From assembly GCA_021372185.1 (NCBI GenBank), contig JAJFUY010000009.1:1-5448 (forward strand): a stretch of 5,448 nucleotides of DNA, written 5' to 3'. Within the stretch, counting starts at the first letter, position 1. Each line of letters opens with the position of its first letter. Shown in pieces: positions 1 to 5,402 of this stretch. Position numbers and translations under genes: made by a program. Origin of the DNA: Chlamydiales bacterium. GTDB taxonomy: Bacteria > Chlamydiota > Chlamydiia > Chlamydiales > FEN-1388. The notes beneath the pieces are model-generated. The model was given only the letters and a program-made list of their open reading frames with translations, was not told the origin of the DNA and ran no database searches.

Positions 1-292
1 CAAATGCACCCATGAAGGTACGCATTGCCTCATCCATATTGGCATACTGGTGATGGCCGGCTCCTGCTTGCGCATGGACAGCATCAGCACCATAACGGTC
101 GTACGTTGCGCGTTTCTTTTCGTCGCTTAGTACTTCGTAGGCCTCTGAGATTTCTTTGAACTTTTTTTCGGCTTCTTTATCGCCAGGATTGCGGTCAGGG
201 TGATACTGGAGGGCTTTCTTGCGATAGCCCTTCTTAATTTCATCCTGGGTGGCTCCTTTGGCGACTTCGAGCACTTCGTAGTAGTCGGTCAT
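1..292 (-). CDS. dnaJ: DnaJ (Hsp40) co-chaperone, N-terminal part only
   Basis: This is the first 97 codons of a gene that runs off the left edge. DnaJ delivers unfolded clients to DnaK in the cytoplasm and stimulates its ATPase through the J-domain. The J-domain fills residues 1-68, with the diagnostic HPD triad at 31-33, a basic helix before it (IKKGYRKKAL) and the YDRYG end. A short linker rich in Gly, Ala and His follows, then the conserved segment MDEAMRTFMGAF that leads towards the zinc-finger part. The start is taken at the ATG of MTDYYEVL, which aligns best with the family; an in-frame ATG two codons upstream (298) would add Met-Ile. No Shine-Dalgarno sequence precedes either start. 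The gene is 31 bases after rpsU, so read-through or coupling is likely. The identity as a J-domain protein is certain; full-length DnaJ rather than another J-protein is likely from the linker and the rpsU-dnaJ order. Confidence 0.93.
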   Translation of the reverse strand, partial: MTDYYEVLEVAKGATQDEIKKGYRKKALQYHPDRNPGDKEAEKKFKEISEAYEVLSDEKKRATYDRYGADAVHAQAGAGHHQYANMDEAMRTFMGAF

Positions 293-323
293 AATCATAT
301 AATATAAAGGAGCTTAAAGTGAT

Positions 324-506
324 TTAAGCGCGTTGTTTTTTGTATTTGATAGCAGCTTTTGACTTAGCGCGCTTTTTAACTGAAGGCTTTGCATGAAAAC
401 GATGTGCCTTCACAGACTTCATAATACCTTCTTTGTCCAGACGCTTTTTTAACGCTCTTAGCGCTTTGTCGATTGAATCGCCTGGTCTAACCTTCACACT
501 TGTCAT
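324..506 (-). CDS. rpsU: 30S ribosomal protein S21
   Basis: This 60-residue, strongly basic protein has the S21 layout: an N-terminal VKVRPGDSIDKALRALKK segment, a central HRF motif (residues 35-37) and a Lys/Arg-rich tail (KPSVKKRAKSKAA). S21 sits on the 30S platform near the anti-Shine-Dalgarno end of 16S rRNA and takes part in initiation. Its length is normal for the family and ends are complete. The start is the ATG of MTSVKV, because an AGGAA ribosome binding site lies 6 bases upstream of it. A GTG two codons earlier (512) is in frame but overlaps that site and is rejected. It lies 40 bases after tsaB and 31 before dnaJ. As I recall, the rpsU-dnaJ order is also found in Chlamydia. Confidence 0.96.
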   Translation of the reverse strand: MTSVKVRPGDSIDKALRALKKRLDKEGIMKSVKAHRFHAKPSVKKRAKSKAAIKYKKQRA

Positions 507-512
507 GTACAC

Positions 513-517
513 TTCCT
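513..517 (-). promoter_or_regulatory. Ribosome binding site of rpsU
   Basis: AGGAA on the minus strand lies 6 bases before the ATG at 506. It decides the rpsU start in favour of that ATG over the GTG at 512, which it overlaps. Confidence 0.65.
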
Positions 518-546
518 ATTCAGGGTTTAATTTTGCAAACATTCTA

Positions 547-1224
547 CTAAACTTGGTCTTTATTTGGCAACTTTTCCATCTCAGCTTGCGTAAGCCTAAG
601 ATATAAAAGAGGTAAAGACCCATCACTTGAGTATTCTTTATTTTGAAACTTACTTTTTGACTCAATAAAAAGCTGCTGGGCAGACGGTCCTACCTCAAAC
701 ACCTTTTTATCAAAAGCATTCTTTAATCTCTTCTGTAATAACTCCCACCCTGGGGTGGCTATAGCGTCAACGCTCTGTAAAGCTTCTTCAAATTCTTCAA
801 TGGGTGCAAGGCTTTCTTCGCCCTCAAACACAACACTCGTGGGTGTTTTTTGGCCTCGGAGCATATACACTCCCCCAATTTTGGCATCAATTGCCGCAAC
901 AAAACTCCCCACAAAATCATCCGGGGGCACAAAACCTCGCAAACTATTTAATCCCACAAGAGGGATATTGCAGCCTATGGCTATTGCCTTGGCACTTGCA
1001 GCGCCTACCCGAAGGCCGGTATATGAGCCTGGGCCTTGGCCTACAGCTACAAATTGCAAGCTTCTAGGCAACACACGAGCCTCTTGCAAAAGCTTTTGAA
1101 GGGCGGGCTCTAAAGCGCGAGAATTTGATAATCCGAGTAGAAGCTCTGTTTGACCGATTACCCCATCGTTACTACAAAGGGCAACAAGGCCGCGAGCTGT
1201 TGCTGTTTCAATTATAAGGAACAT
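547..1224 (-). CDS. tsaB: TsaB-type t6A tRNA modification protein (YeaZ family)
   Basis: TsaB is the non-catalytic, actin-fold partner of TsaD. With TsaC and TsaE it makes N6-threonylcarbamoyladenosine at position 37 of tRNAs that read ANN codons, including tRNA-Lys. The 225-residue length is typical. Visible family marks are the N-terminal strand with IETATARG (residues 5-12), an SNSRALEPAL segment matching the usual His-Ser/Leu-Pro stretch, the signature GPGSYTGLRVG (64-74), AIDAKIGGVY (111-120, where most family members have a Glu before the Val) and the PLLYLR end (205-210). The protein is too short to be TsaD, and I see no TsaD HxxxH metal motif. The ATG comes one base after the ptsI stop (TAA-T-ATG) with no good Shine-Dalgarno sequence, so translation probably depends on re-initiation from ptsI. 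As I recall, Chlamydia has its homologue next to rpsU too. Confidence 0.92.
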   Translation of the reverse strand: MFLIIETATARGLVALCSNDGVIGQTELLLGLSNSRALEPALQKLLQEARVLPRSLQFVAVGQGPGSYTGLRVGAASAKAIAIGCNIPLVGLNSLRGFVPPDDFVGSFVAAIDAKIGGVYMLRGQKTPTSVVFEGEESLAPIEEFEEALQSVDAIATPGWELLQKRLKNAFDKKVFEVGPSAQQLFIESKSKFQNKEYSSDGSLPLLYLRLTQAEMEKLPNKDQV

Positions 1225-1225
1225 A

Positions 1226-3031
1226 TTAAAAACGGCTTCTGGCAGCTTCTGGCGTGCCTTTTTTGTAAAAATCAGTCAGTAAGTCTTGAATATCTACAGA
1301 TGTTTTTAGCTTCAATACAGTTTCTGCTAATGCTATAGCCTCTTTTTTACTTGTATTTCTCACAACATGCTTAATAAGAGGTAAAAAGCGGGAGGCTACA
1401 GAAAGCTCGGTTATTCCCAGACCAATGAGTAGTGGCACAAAGCGCGGATCTGACGCTATCTCCCCACAGATACATACAGGCTTATTTTCGCCATGTGCTG
1501 CCTCAACAATCACTTTTATAAGGCGCACAACGCCTGGGTGTGTAGATGTAAATAAATCACTCCCTACAGATTGCATACGGTCTATTGCCAGCGCATATTG
1601 TATTAAATCGTTTGTGCCAATAGATAAGAAGTCACTTTCTTTAGCGAGTAAATCAGCAATCATAGCAGCTGACGGCACTTCAATCATGCAGCCAAGTTTT
1701 ATGGTCTTAGGGACGGGTTTCCCTTCTTTTAGAAGCGCATCGTACGCTCTATAAACAATGTCTTTTGCCTCACGAAGCTCGTTTAAACTAGAAACCATAG
1801 GAAATAAAATACGCACATCACCATGGGCACTAGCTCGTAACACTGCACGCACTTGAACCGTAAACAGTTCTTTTTCTCGAAGTAAAAAGCGTATAGCTCT
1901 TAGGCCGAGTGACGGGTTATGTTCTTTTAGCTGAGGCAAGCCCGTAAGTACCTTATCCATACCTAAATCAAAGGCACGAATAACAATCGGAAAACCTGAC
2001 ATATGCGCTACAAGGCTTTTATAGACCTCATACTGCTCTTCTTCACTCGGAAAACAGCCGCGTCTTAATACCAGATATTCTGAGCGAAAGAGGCCTACAC
2101 CTTCGGCTCCATTTTGTTGTAAGAGTGAAAAGTCATCAGCAATTTCTACGTTGGCAGAAAGTCTGATTCTCTCACCATCTAAGGTAGAAGAAGGCAAGAT
2201 ACATGAGCTTTTAAGCTCATCATATTCAAGCTGCAAATCACTCTGAAGCTGTCTGTACTCAAGGAGCGTTTTTTCACTTGGATTTAAAATAATTCTTCCA
2301 GAAAGACCGTCAACAATAACTACACTACAGTCAATAGATTTTGCAATTTCTGTAAAATCGATATTGGCAACATAGGGAATGCCCTTTGCTTTTGCCACAA
2401 TAGCCATATGAGACATAGCCCCACCAAACTGCGTGACAAAGGCAGCTACTTGCTTTCGGTTAGCTTCTGCTGCATTTGAGGGTGTAATGGTTTGGGCAAA
2501 GACAACAGAATCAGGAGGTATTTCGGTAAACGAATCAGGCGAATTTTTACTTAAGTGATCGTGCACACGCTTGTAGATATCTTGCACAATTTCAAAACGC
2601 TGCTGAAAAAATGGGTCTTGAAGCTTGCTAAATTTTTTACTAAAGCCTTTCATCACACGGCTTAAGACAAACTCTGCATTTTTACAGGCTTTTAGTATTT
2701 CTTGTTCAACTTGCGCATTTAAAAGTGGGTCGTCAGTAAGCTGTACGTGAGCATCAAGCACTTCAACGCCATCTTTTATACCTTCTAGCTCTAATGTTTC
2801 TTTTAAACTGGTCAGATCTTGTTTTGTAGCTCGCAGGGCAAGACGGTACCTTTCAATTTCATCCAGTATTTGGGAAGGGTCGATAGCGACTTCAGAAATT
2901 TGTATATCAAGGTTGTCTAAAAATAAAGGCGTACCGATAGCAATCCCACGCGAGAGAGGCGACCCTTCAAGAAAAATTTCTAAATTTACAGAATTGCTAA
3001 TTTTATTCACCAAATTTAGCTTCGAAGGCAT
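1226..3031 (-). CDS. ptsI: PTS enzyme I (PEP-protein phosphotransferase)
   Basis: Enzyme I takes phosphate from PEP on a histidine and passes it to HPr in the cytoplasm. The 601-residue ORF covers the whole family. The N-terminal domain begins at about residue 21 (LEGSPLSRGIAIG), the helical HPr-binding part spans about 50-165, and the phospho-histidine is His208 in GGAMSHMAIVAK. The C-terminal PEP-binding barrel shows Arg316 (GLFRSEYL), Arg352 (IRAFDLGMDK), Glu451 (MIEVPSA), the second signature DFLSIGTNDLIQYALAIDR (467-485) and the active-site Cys522 (ICGEIASD). The first signature is unusual (see findings). The start is uncertain: the ATG at 3031 has no Shine-Dalgarno sequence, while a GTG at 3010 overlapping the ptsH stop would give 594 residues, nearer the usual 570-575. 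Either way it overlaps or abuts ptsH, so the two are translationally coupled. Confidence 0.96.
   Translation of the reverse strand: MPSKLNLVNKISNSVNLEIFLEGSPLSRGIAIGTPLFLDNLDIQISEVAIDPSQILDEIERYRLALRATKQDLTSLKETLELEGIKDGVEVLDAHVQLTDDPLLNAQVEQEILKACKNAEFVLSRVMKGFSKKFSKLQDPFFQQRFEIVQDIYKRVHDHLSKNSPDSFTEIPPDSVVFAQTITPSNAAEANRKQVAAFVTQFGGAMSHMAIVAKAKGIPYVANIDFTEIAKSIDCSVVIVDGLSGRIILNPSEKTLLEYRQLQSDLQLEYDELKSSCILPSSTLDGERIRLSANVEIADDFSLLQQNGAEGVGLFRSEYLVLRRGCFPSEEEQYEVYKSLVAHMSGFPIVIRAFDLGMDKVLTGLPQLKEHNPSLGLRAIRFLLREKELFTVQVRAVLRASAHGDVRILFPMVSSLNELREAKDIVYRAYDALLKEGKPVPKTIKLGCMIEVPSAAMIADLLAKESDFLSIGTNDLIQYALAIDRMQSVGSDLFTSTHPGVVRLIKVIVEAAHGENKPVCICGEIASDPRFVPLLIGLGITELSVASRFLPLIKHVVRNTSKKEAIALAETVLKLKTSVDIQDLLTDFYKKGTPEAARSRF
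1235..1253. repeat. Tandem 10-bp duplication at the 3' end of ptsI
   Basis: On the minus strand GCCAGAAGC occurs twice with a period of 10 bases (plus-strand 1235-1243 and 1245-1253). It lies in the last codons of ptsI. Because 10 is not a multiple of 3, the second copy is read in a different frame and gives the end AARSRF-stop. Removing one unit would remove the ptsI stop and bring ptsI into frame with tsaB. Confidence 0.8.
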
Positions 3032-3272
3032 TAATCAATTTATCCATTGTTTCTTCAGCATCATCTCCATCTACAGTAATAGTAACTGCTGAATTTTTAT
3101 GAGCTGCCAACATGAGAATGCTCAGAATACTCTTGGCATTTATAGTTTCTCGTCGATGTGTAAAGAGGACATTCGACTTGGTGCCCTGCAAAAGCTTAAC
3201 GATATAGGTTGCAGGACGTGTATGGATGCCAAGATCGTTTTTTACTCGAACTTTTTTTACGATCTTCTTCAC
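3003..3272 (-). CDS. ptsH: HPr phosphocarrier protein
   Basis: This 89-residue protein is HPr, the small carrier between enzyme I and the EIIA proteins. The phospho-acceptor is His17 in GIHTRPAT (15-22), with the conserved Arg19 and Pro20. The regulatory serine of the HPr kinase site is Ser48 in INAKSILSILMLAA (44-57), so both phosphorylation sites are kept. Its length is normal (85-90). The start is the GTG at 3272 with AGAGG 8 bases upstream, and MKKIVKKVRVKND is more basic than usual at the N-terminus. It is the first clear gene of the minus-strand string, and its last 27 bases lie within the longest form of ptsI. The intact serine site suggests that an HprK/P-type kinase is present elsewhere in the genome; that is inference. 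Confidence 0.97.
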   Translation of the reverse strand: MKKIVKKVRVKNDLGIHTRPATYIVKLLQGTKSNVLFTHRRETINAKSILSILMLAAHKNSAVTITVDGDDAEETMDKLINAFEAKFGE

Positions 3273-3280
3273 TAGTTACA

Positions 3281-3285
3281 CCTCT
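3281..3285 (-). promoter_or_regulatory. Ribosome binding site of ptsH
   Basis: AGAGG on the minus strand lies 8 bases before the GTG at 3272. It supports the GTG start of ptsH, for which there is no in-frame ATG nearby. Confidence 0.7.
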
Positions 3286-3288
3286 TCA

Positions 3289-3408
3289 TTAATTTGAGCT
3301 TGCAAACTCATCTGTTTCCAGTTTCATTTGCACCAGTTGAGGATTTATTGCAAGCATTGTCATCTTAATCACAGAAAAAAACAAGTGAATGTAGCTATAA
3401 TATGGCAT
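3289..3408 (-). CDS. Possible 39-residue leader ORF upstream of ptsH (doubtful)
   Basis: An open frame of 39 codons runs from an ATG at 3408 to a TAA 16 bases before the ptsH start. AGGAG (3420-3424) lies 11 bases before the ATG, which is a little far. The N-terminal half is hydrophobic and aromatic (MPYYSYIHLFFSVIK) and the C-terminal half is polar (MKLETDEFASSN). I recognise no family. The region is AT-rich and also carries the 5' end of the divergent plus-strand unit, so this may well be chance. It would matter only if it were a conserved leader peptide of ptsH. Confidence 0.15.
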   Translation of the reverse strand: MPYYSYIHLFFSVIKMTMLAINPQLVQMKLETDEFASSN

Positions 3409-3450
3409 GCGCTTGTATACTCCTGTGCTTTCAAAACTGGTTTTTATTTT

Positions 3451-3729
3451 ATGCTAAATATTTTACCTACTGATCAACCAATACCCTTCAAAGACCTTCC
3501 AGAAGGCGATCAGAATGCCATTCGCACAAAAAATCAACTGTATATTGGCAAGCAAATCGAAGTAGTTATTGATGGCTACCACACAGAATCTCGCCTGTTA
3601 ATGCGTGGCAGATACGATGAGGTGAGCGTTATTATAAATGATGGCCGTAAAGTTACAGCTTTTGGCAAAAAATACTTAGTAGAAATTACGGATGTTTCCG
3701 ATTACGATCTTATAGGAAGAGTTATATGA
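3451..3729 (+). CDS. Stand-alone TRAM-domain protein resembling the RimO C-terminus
   Basis: This 92-residue protein consists of a short N-terminal stretch (1-29, no match seen) and a TRAM-like RNA-binding domain (about 30-92). The pattern YIGKQIEVVIDGYHTES, then LLMRGRY, VIINDGRKVTAFGK and YLVEITDVSDYDLIGRVI up to the last residue follows, as I remember it, the C-terminus of RimO, the radical-SAM methylthiotransferase of ribosomal protein S12. The UPF0004 and radical-SAM parts, with their cysteine clusters, are absent. Compared with RimO, the loop after GRY looks about 7 residues short. The start is the first ATG in the frame; the frame stays open upstream to a TTG at 3328, but that part (YCKHCHLNH and so on) resembles nothing in RimO. 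No good Shine-Dalgarno sequence precedes the ATG. The stop overlaps the lysS start (ATGA). It may be a truncated RimO remnant or a functional small RNA-binding protein. Confidence 0.75.
   Translation: MLNILPTDQPIPFKDLPEGDQNAIRTKNQLYIGKQIEVVIDGYHTESRLLMRGRYDEVSVIINDGRKVTAFGKKYLVEITDVSDYDLIGRVI
3714..3719 (+). promoter_or_regulatory. Ribosome binding site of lysS
   Basis: AGGAAG lies 6 bases before the lysS ATG, inside the last codons of the TRAM gene. With the ATGA overlap it indicates coupled translation and fixes the lysS start. Confidence 0.75.
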
Positions 3730-5336
3730 AAGACGATTATAGAGATAACGAAGAATACCAAAACCGTCTACGTAAGTTAGATGAGCTCATGGCGATGGGT
3801 ATAGACCCCTACCCACATAGTTTTACGCCAACCAATGAAGCTGAAAGCCTCCTTGCCCAATATGGCAACGCCAAAGTAGGATCAAGTGAAGAGGCAGAAA
3901 AAGGCACAACTCCCCTTGCAGTAGTGGCAGGGCGACTTATGCTCTTTCGTGCCATGGGCAAAAACGCCTTTGCGCATATCCAAGACAAGGGTGGTCGCAT
4001 CCAGGTAATGTTTAATCGCGATAACACGCAAGTGACAAGCTATTCTCCAGAAGGTACGGGTGAAGAGGTTCAAACCCCTTTAAAGCTTATCGAAAAGAAG
4101 TTTGACCTAGGCGATATCATTGGGATAGAAGGTCACCTCTTTCATACGCAAAAAGGCGAACTTACTATCTATGCAAAAAAAGTAACACTGCTATCAAAGA
4201 GCCTACTATCCCTTCCAGAAAAGCATAGCGGCCTATCTGATAAAGAAATACGCTACCGTAAGCGCTGGCTCGACCTTATCTCTCACACAGAAGTACAAAA
4301 AACATTCCGTGATCGTAGCCAGATTTTACGCTTAGTTCGTAACTTCTTTGAAGAACTGAACTTTTTAGAAGTTGAAACACCAGTTTTACAAAATATCTAT
4401 GGTGGTGCCGCTGCAAAGCCATTCACAACGCACCTCAATGCCCTTGATCAGTCTATGTTCTTGCGTATTTCACTAGAAATACCACTAAAGAAACTTCTCA
4501 TCGGCGGCATGGATCGTGTATATGAGATTGGTAAAGTCTTTCGTAATGAAGGTATCGACCGCACACACAACCCAGAATTTACCATGCTTGAGGCCTATGC
4601 AAGCTACTGGGACTATAATGACATGATGCGCGTTACTGAAACGCTCTTAGAAACCATAGCTCTTGCCCTCCATAACAGCACCGTTGTTACACTCTTTAAC
4701 CCAGAGACTAATACCTCAACGCAAGTTGACTTTAAGGCTCCGTGGAGACGTATGACGATGAAAGAAAGCATCAAGCACTATGCTAACATAGACATGGATG
4801 CCTTGTCTGATGATGACTTAAGAAAAATACTTAATGGCTTAGTAGATCCAAAAGAACTTGCAAAGTGCAACCGTGGATTGTTGACACAGCATATCTTTGA
4901 AAACAAAGTAGAAGAGCACCTAGTGCAACCACACCACATTACAGACCATCCAATTGAGACTACTCCTCTTTGTAAACCACATCGTGATCCAAAAGATCGC
5001 GCAAGTGGCTTGATTGAACGCTTTGAAAGCTTTGTCATGACAAAAGAACTGGCAAACGCCTACAGCGAACTTAACGACCCAGTGCTTCAGCGCGAGCTAC
5101 TAGAACAGCAAGCAGCTAAAAAAGATGCAGGCGACGAAGAAGCCAACCCAATGGACGACGAGTTCCTAGAAGCCATCTGCCAGGGCATGCCGCCAGCTGG
5201 TGGTTTAGGGATCGGCATTGACAGGTTAACTATGCTCTTTACTAACAGCCACTCCATACGCGATGTGCTCTACTTCCCAATGATGCGGCCACTTACTGCC
5301 ACAGCAAACATCGAAGAAGCCCCAGTCACTCAGTAA
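3726..5336 (+). CDS. lysS: Lysyl-tRNA synthetase, class II
   Basis: This enzyme charges tRNA-Lys with lysine using ATP. The 536-residue protein begins with the usual helix ending in MGIDPYPH (24-31), then an anticodon-binding OB fold (about 64-155, with GRLMLFRAMGKNAFAHI). The class II catalytic core carries motif 1 (FLEVETPVLQ, 213-222), motif 2 (FRNEG at 272-276 through HNPEFTMLEAY at 281-291), the lysine-pocket region with ANAYSELNDP (443-452) and motif 3 (GGLGIGIDR, 492-500). It is about 30 residues longer than the E. coli enzyme, with insertions near 50-62 and 98-122. The segments SLEIPLKKLLIGGMDRVYEIGKV (249-271, given with small differences from other bacteria) and ETTPLCK (411-417) are as I remember them in chlamydial LysS. 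All core motifs are intact. Translation is coupled to the TRAM gene upstream. Confidence 0.98.
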   Translation: MKDDYRDNEEYQNRLRKLDELMAMGIDPYPHSFTPTNEAESLLAQYGNAKVGSSEEAEKGTTPLAVVAGRLMLFRAMGKNAFAHIQDKGGRIQVMFNRDNTQVTSYSPEGTGEEVQTPLKLIEKKFDLGDIIGIEGHLFHTQKGELTIYAKKVTLLSKSLLSLPEKHSGLSDKEIRYRKRWLDLISHTEVQKTFRDRSQILRLVRNFFEELNFLEVETPVLQNIYGGAAAKPFTTHLNALDQSMFLRISLEIPLKKLLIGGMDRVYEIGKVFRNEGIDRTHNPEFTMLEAYASYWDYNDMMRVTETLLETIALALHNSTVVTLFNPETNTSTQVDFKAPWRRMTMKESIKHYANIDMDALSDDDLRKILNGLVDPKELAKCNRGLLTQHIFENKVEEHLVQPHHITDHPIETTPLCKPHRDPKDRASGLIERFESFVMTKELANAYSELNDPVLQRELLEQQAAKKDAGDEEANPMDDEFLEAICQGMPPAGGLGIGIDRLTMLFTNSHSIRDVLYFPMMRPLTATANIEEAPVTQ

Positions 5337-5342
5337 CCACAT

Positions 5343-5378
5343 TTTCGTGCCAGTAGCATATTGCCTACTGGCACGAAA
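5343..5378. terminator. Strong stem-loop after lysS, probable terminator
   Basis: TTTCGTGCCAGTAG (5343-5356) and CTACTGGCACGAAA (5365-5378) form a perfect 14-bp stem with an 8-base loop, starting 7 bases after the lysS stop. Neither strand has a clean U-run directly after the stem, so it is not a textbook Rho-independent terminator. It may end transcription with help from the T-rich sequence further on, or protect the mRNA 3' end. Confidence 0.7.
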
Positions 5379-5380
5379 GC

Positions 5381-5400
5381 CTTCAGAACTCTATCTGAAG
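5381..5400. repeat. Second small hairpin after lysS
   Basis: CTTCAGA (5381-5387) and TCTGAAG (5394-5400) form a 7-bp stem with a 6-base loop, 3 bases after the first stem-loop. It is followed by an A-rich and then T-rich stretch. It could act with the first hairpin as a terminator; in isolation it is weak. Confidence 0.45.
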
Positions 5401-5402
5401 AA

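Larger units (their letters stand above)
1..3272 (-). other. Probable operon ptsH-ptsI-tsaB-rpsU-dnaJ
   Basis: Five genes run in the same direction with an overlap (ptsH/ptsI), a 1-base gap (ptsI/tsaB), a 40-base gap (tsaB/rpsU) and a 31-base gap (rpsU/dnaJ). I see no stem-loop terminator in any gap. Co-transcription is therefore likely, although rpsU and dnaJ are often strongly expressed and may also have an internal promoter that I could not recognise. The extent of the operon past the left edge is unknown. Confidence 0.7.
3273..3450. promoter_or_regulatory. Divergent intergenic region between ptsH and the TRAM-lysS unit
   Basis: These 178 bases separate two divergent transcription units and should hold both promoters. 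On the plus strand there is a perfect TATAAT at 3396-3401 and a TATACT at 3416-3421; neither has a recognisable -35 at the right distance. Start sites near 3408 or 3428 would give leaders of roughly 20-45 bases for the ATG at 3451. On the minus strand the best pair is TTGTTT (3379-3384) and GACAAT (3356-3361) with a 17-base spacer, a weak match to a sigma-70 promoter. The two candidate promoters would overlap. No riboswitch or clear operator is visible. Confidence 0.4.

Noticed and set aside
306..312. AAAGGAG on the plus strand as a ribosome binding site
   Set aside because: No plus-strand start codon with a sensible frame follows; it is the complement of the rpsU-dnaJ gap.
755..1099. Plus-strand open frame of 114 codons (and another at 804-1067)
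   Set aside because: Both are antisense to tsaB, which is clearly coding by family motifs; their translations have a random look (runs of Pro, Ser, Thr) and match nothing I know.
1256..1266. A run of six A bases followed by G near the end of ptsI, as a programmed frameshift site into tsaB
   Set aside because: The zero frame reads AAA AAA GGC, so it is not the A-AAA-AAG heptamer of -1 frameshifting, and a +1 shift would be needed to enter tsaB. No stimulating structure is evident.
1150..1338. Plus-strand open frame of 62 codons across the tsaB/ptsI junction
   Set aside because: It is antisense to two real genes and shows no family motif.
1425..1754. Plus-strand open frame of 109 codons
   Set aside because: It is the antisense shadow of the conserved C-terminal part of enzyme I.
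3328..3450. Upstream extension of the TRAM ORF to a TTG start, with a CxxC-like YCKHC segment
   Set aside because: The added 41 residues show no RimO or zinc-finger pattern and contain the likely promoter hexamers, and the first ATG is at 3451. The cysteines look accidental.
3809..4073. Two minus-strand open frames (3809-4027 and 3882-4073)
   Set aside because: Both are shadows of lysS in its OB-fold part, with no start signal or motif.
4778..5038. Minus-strand open frame of 86 codons
   Set aside because: It is antisense to the catalytic core of lysS; the Cys- and Arg-rich translation is a codon artefact.
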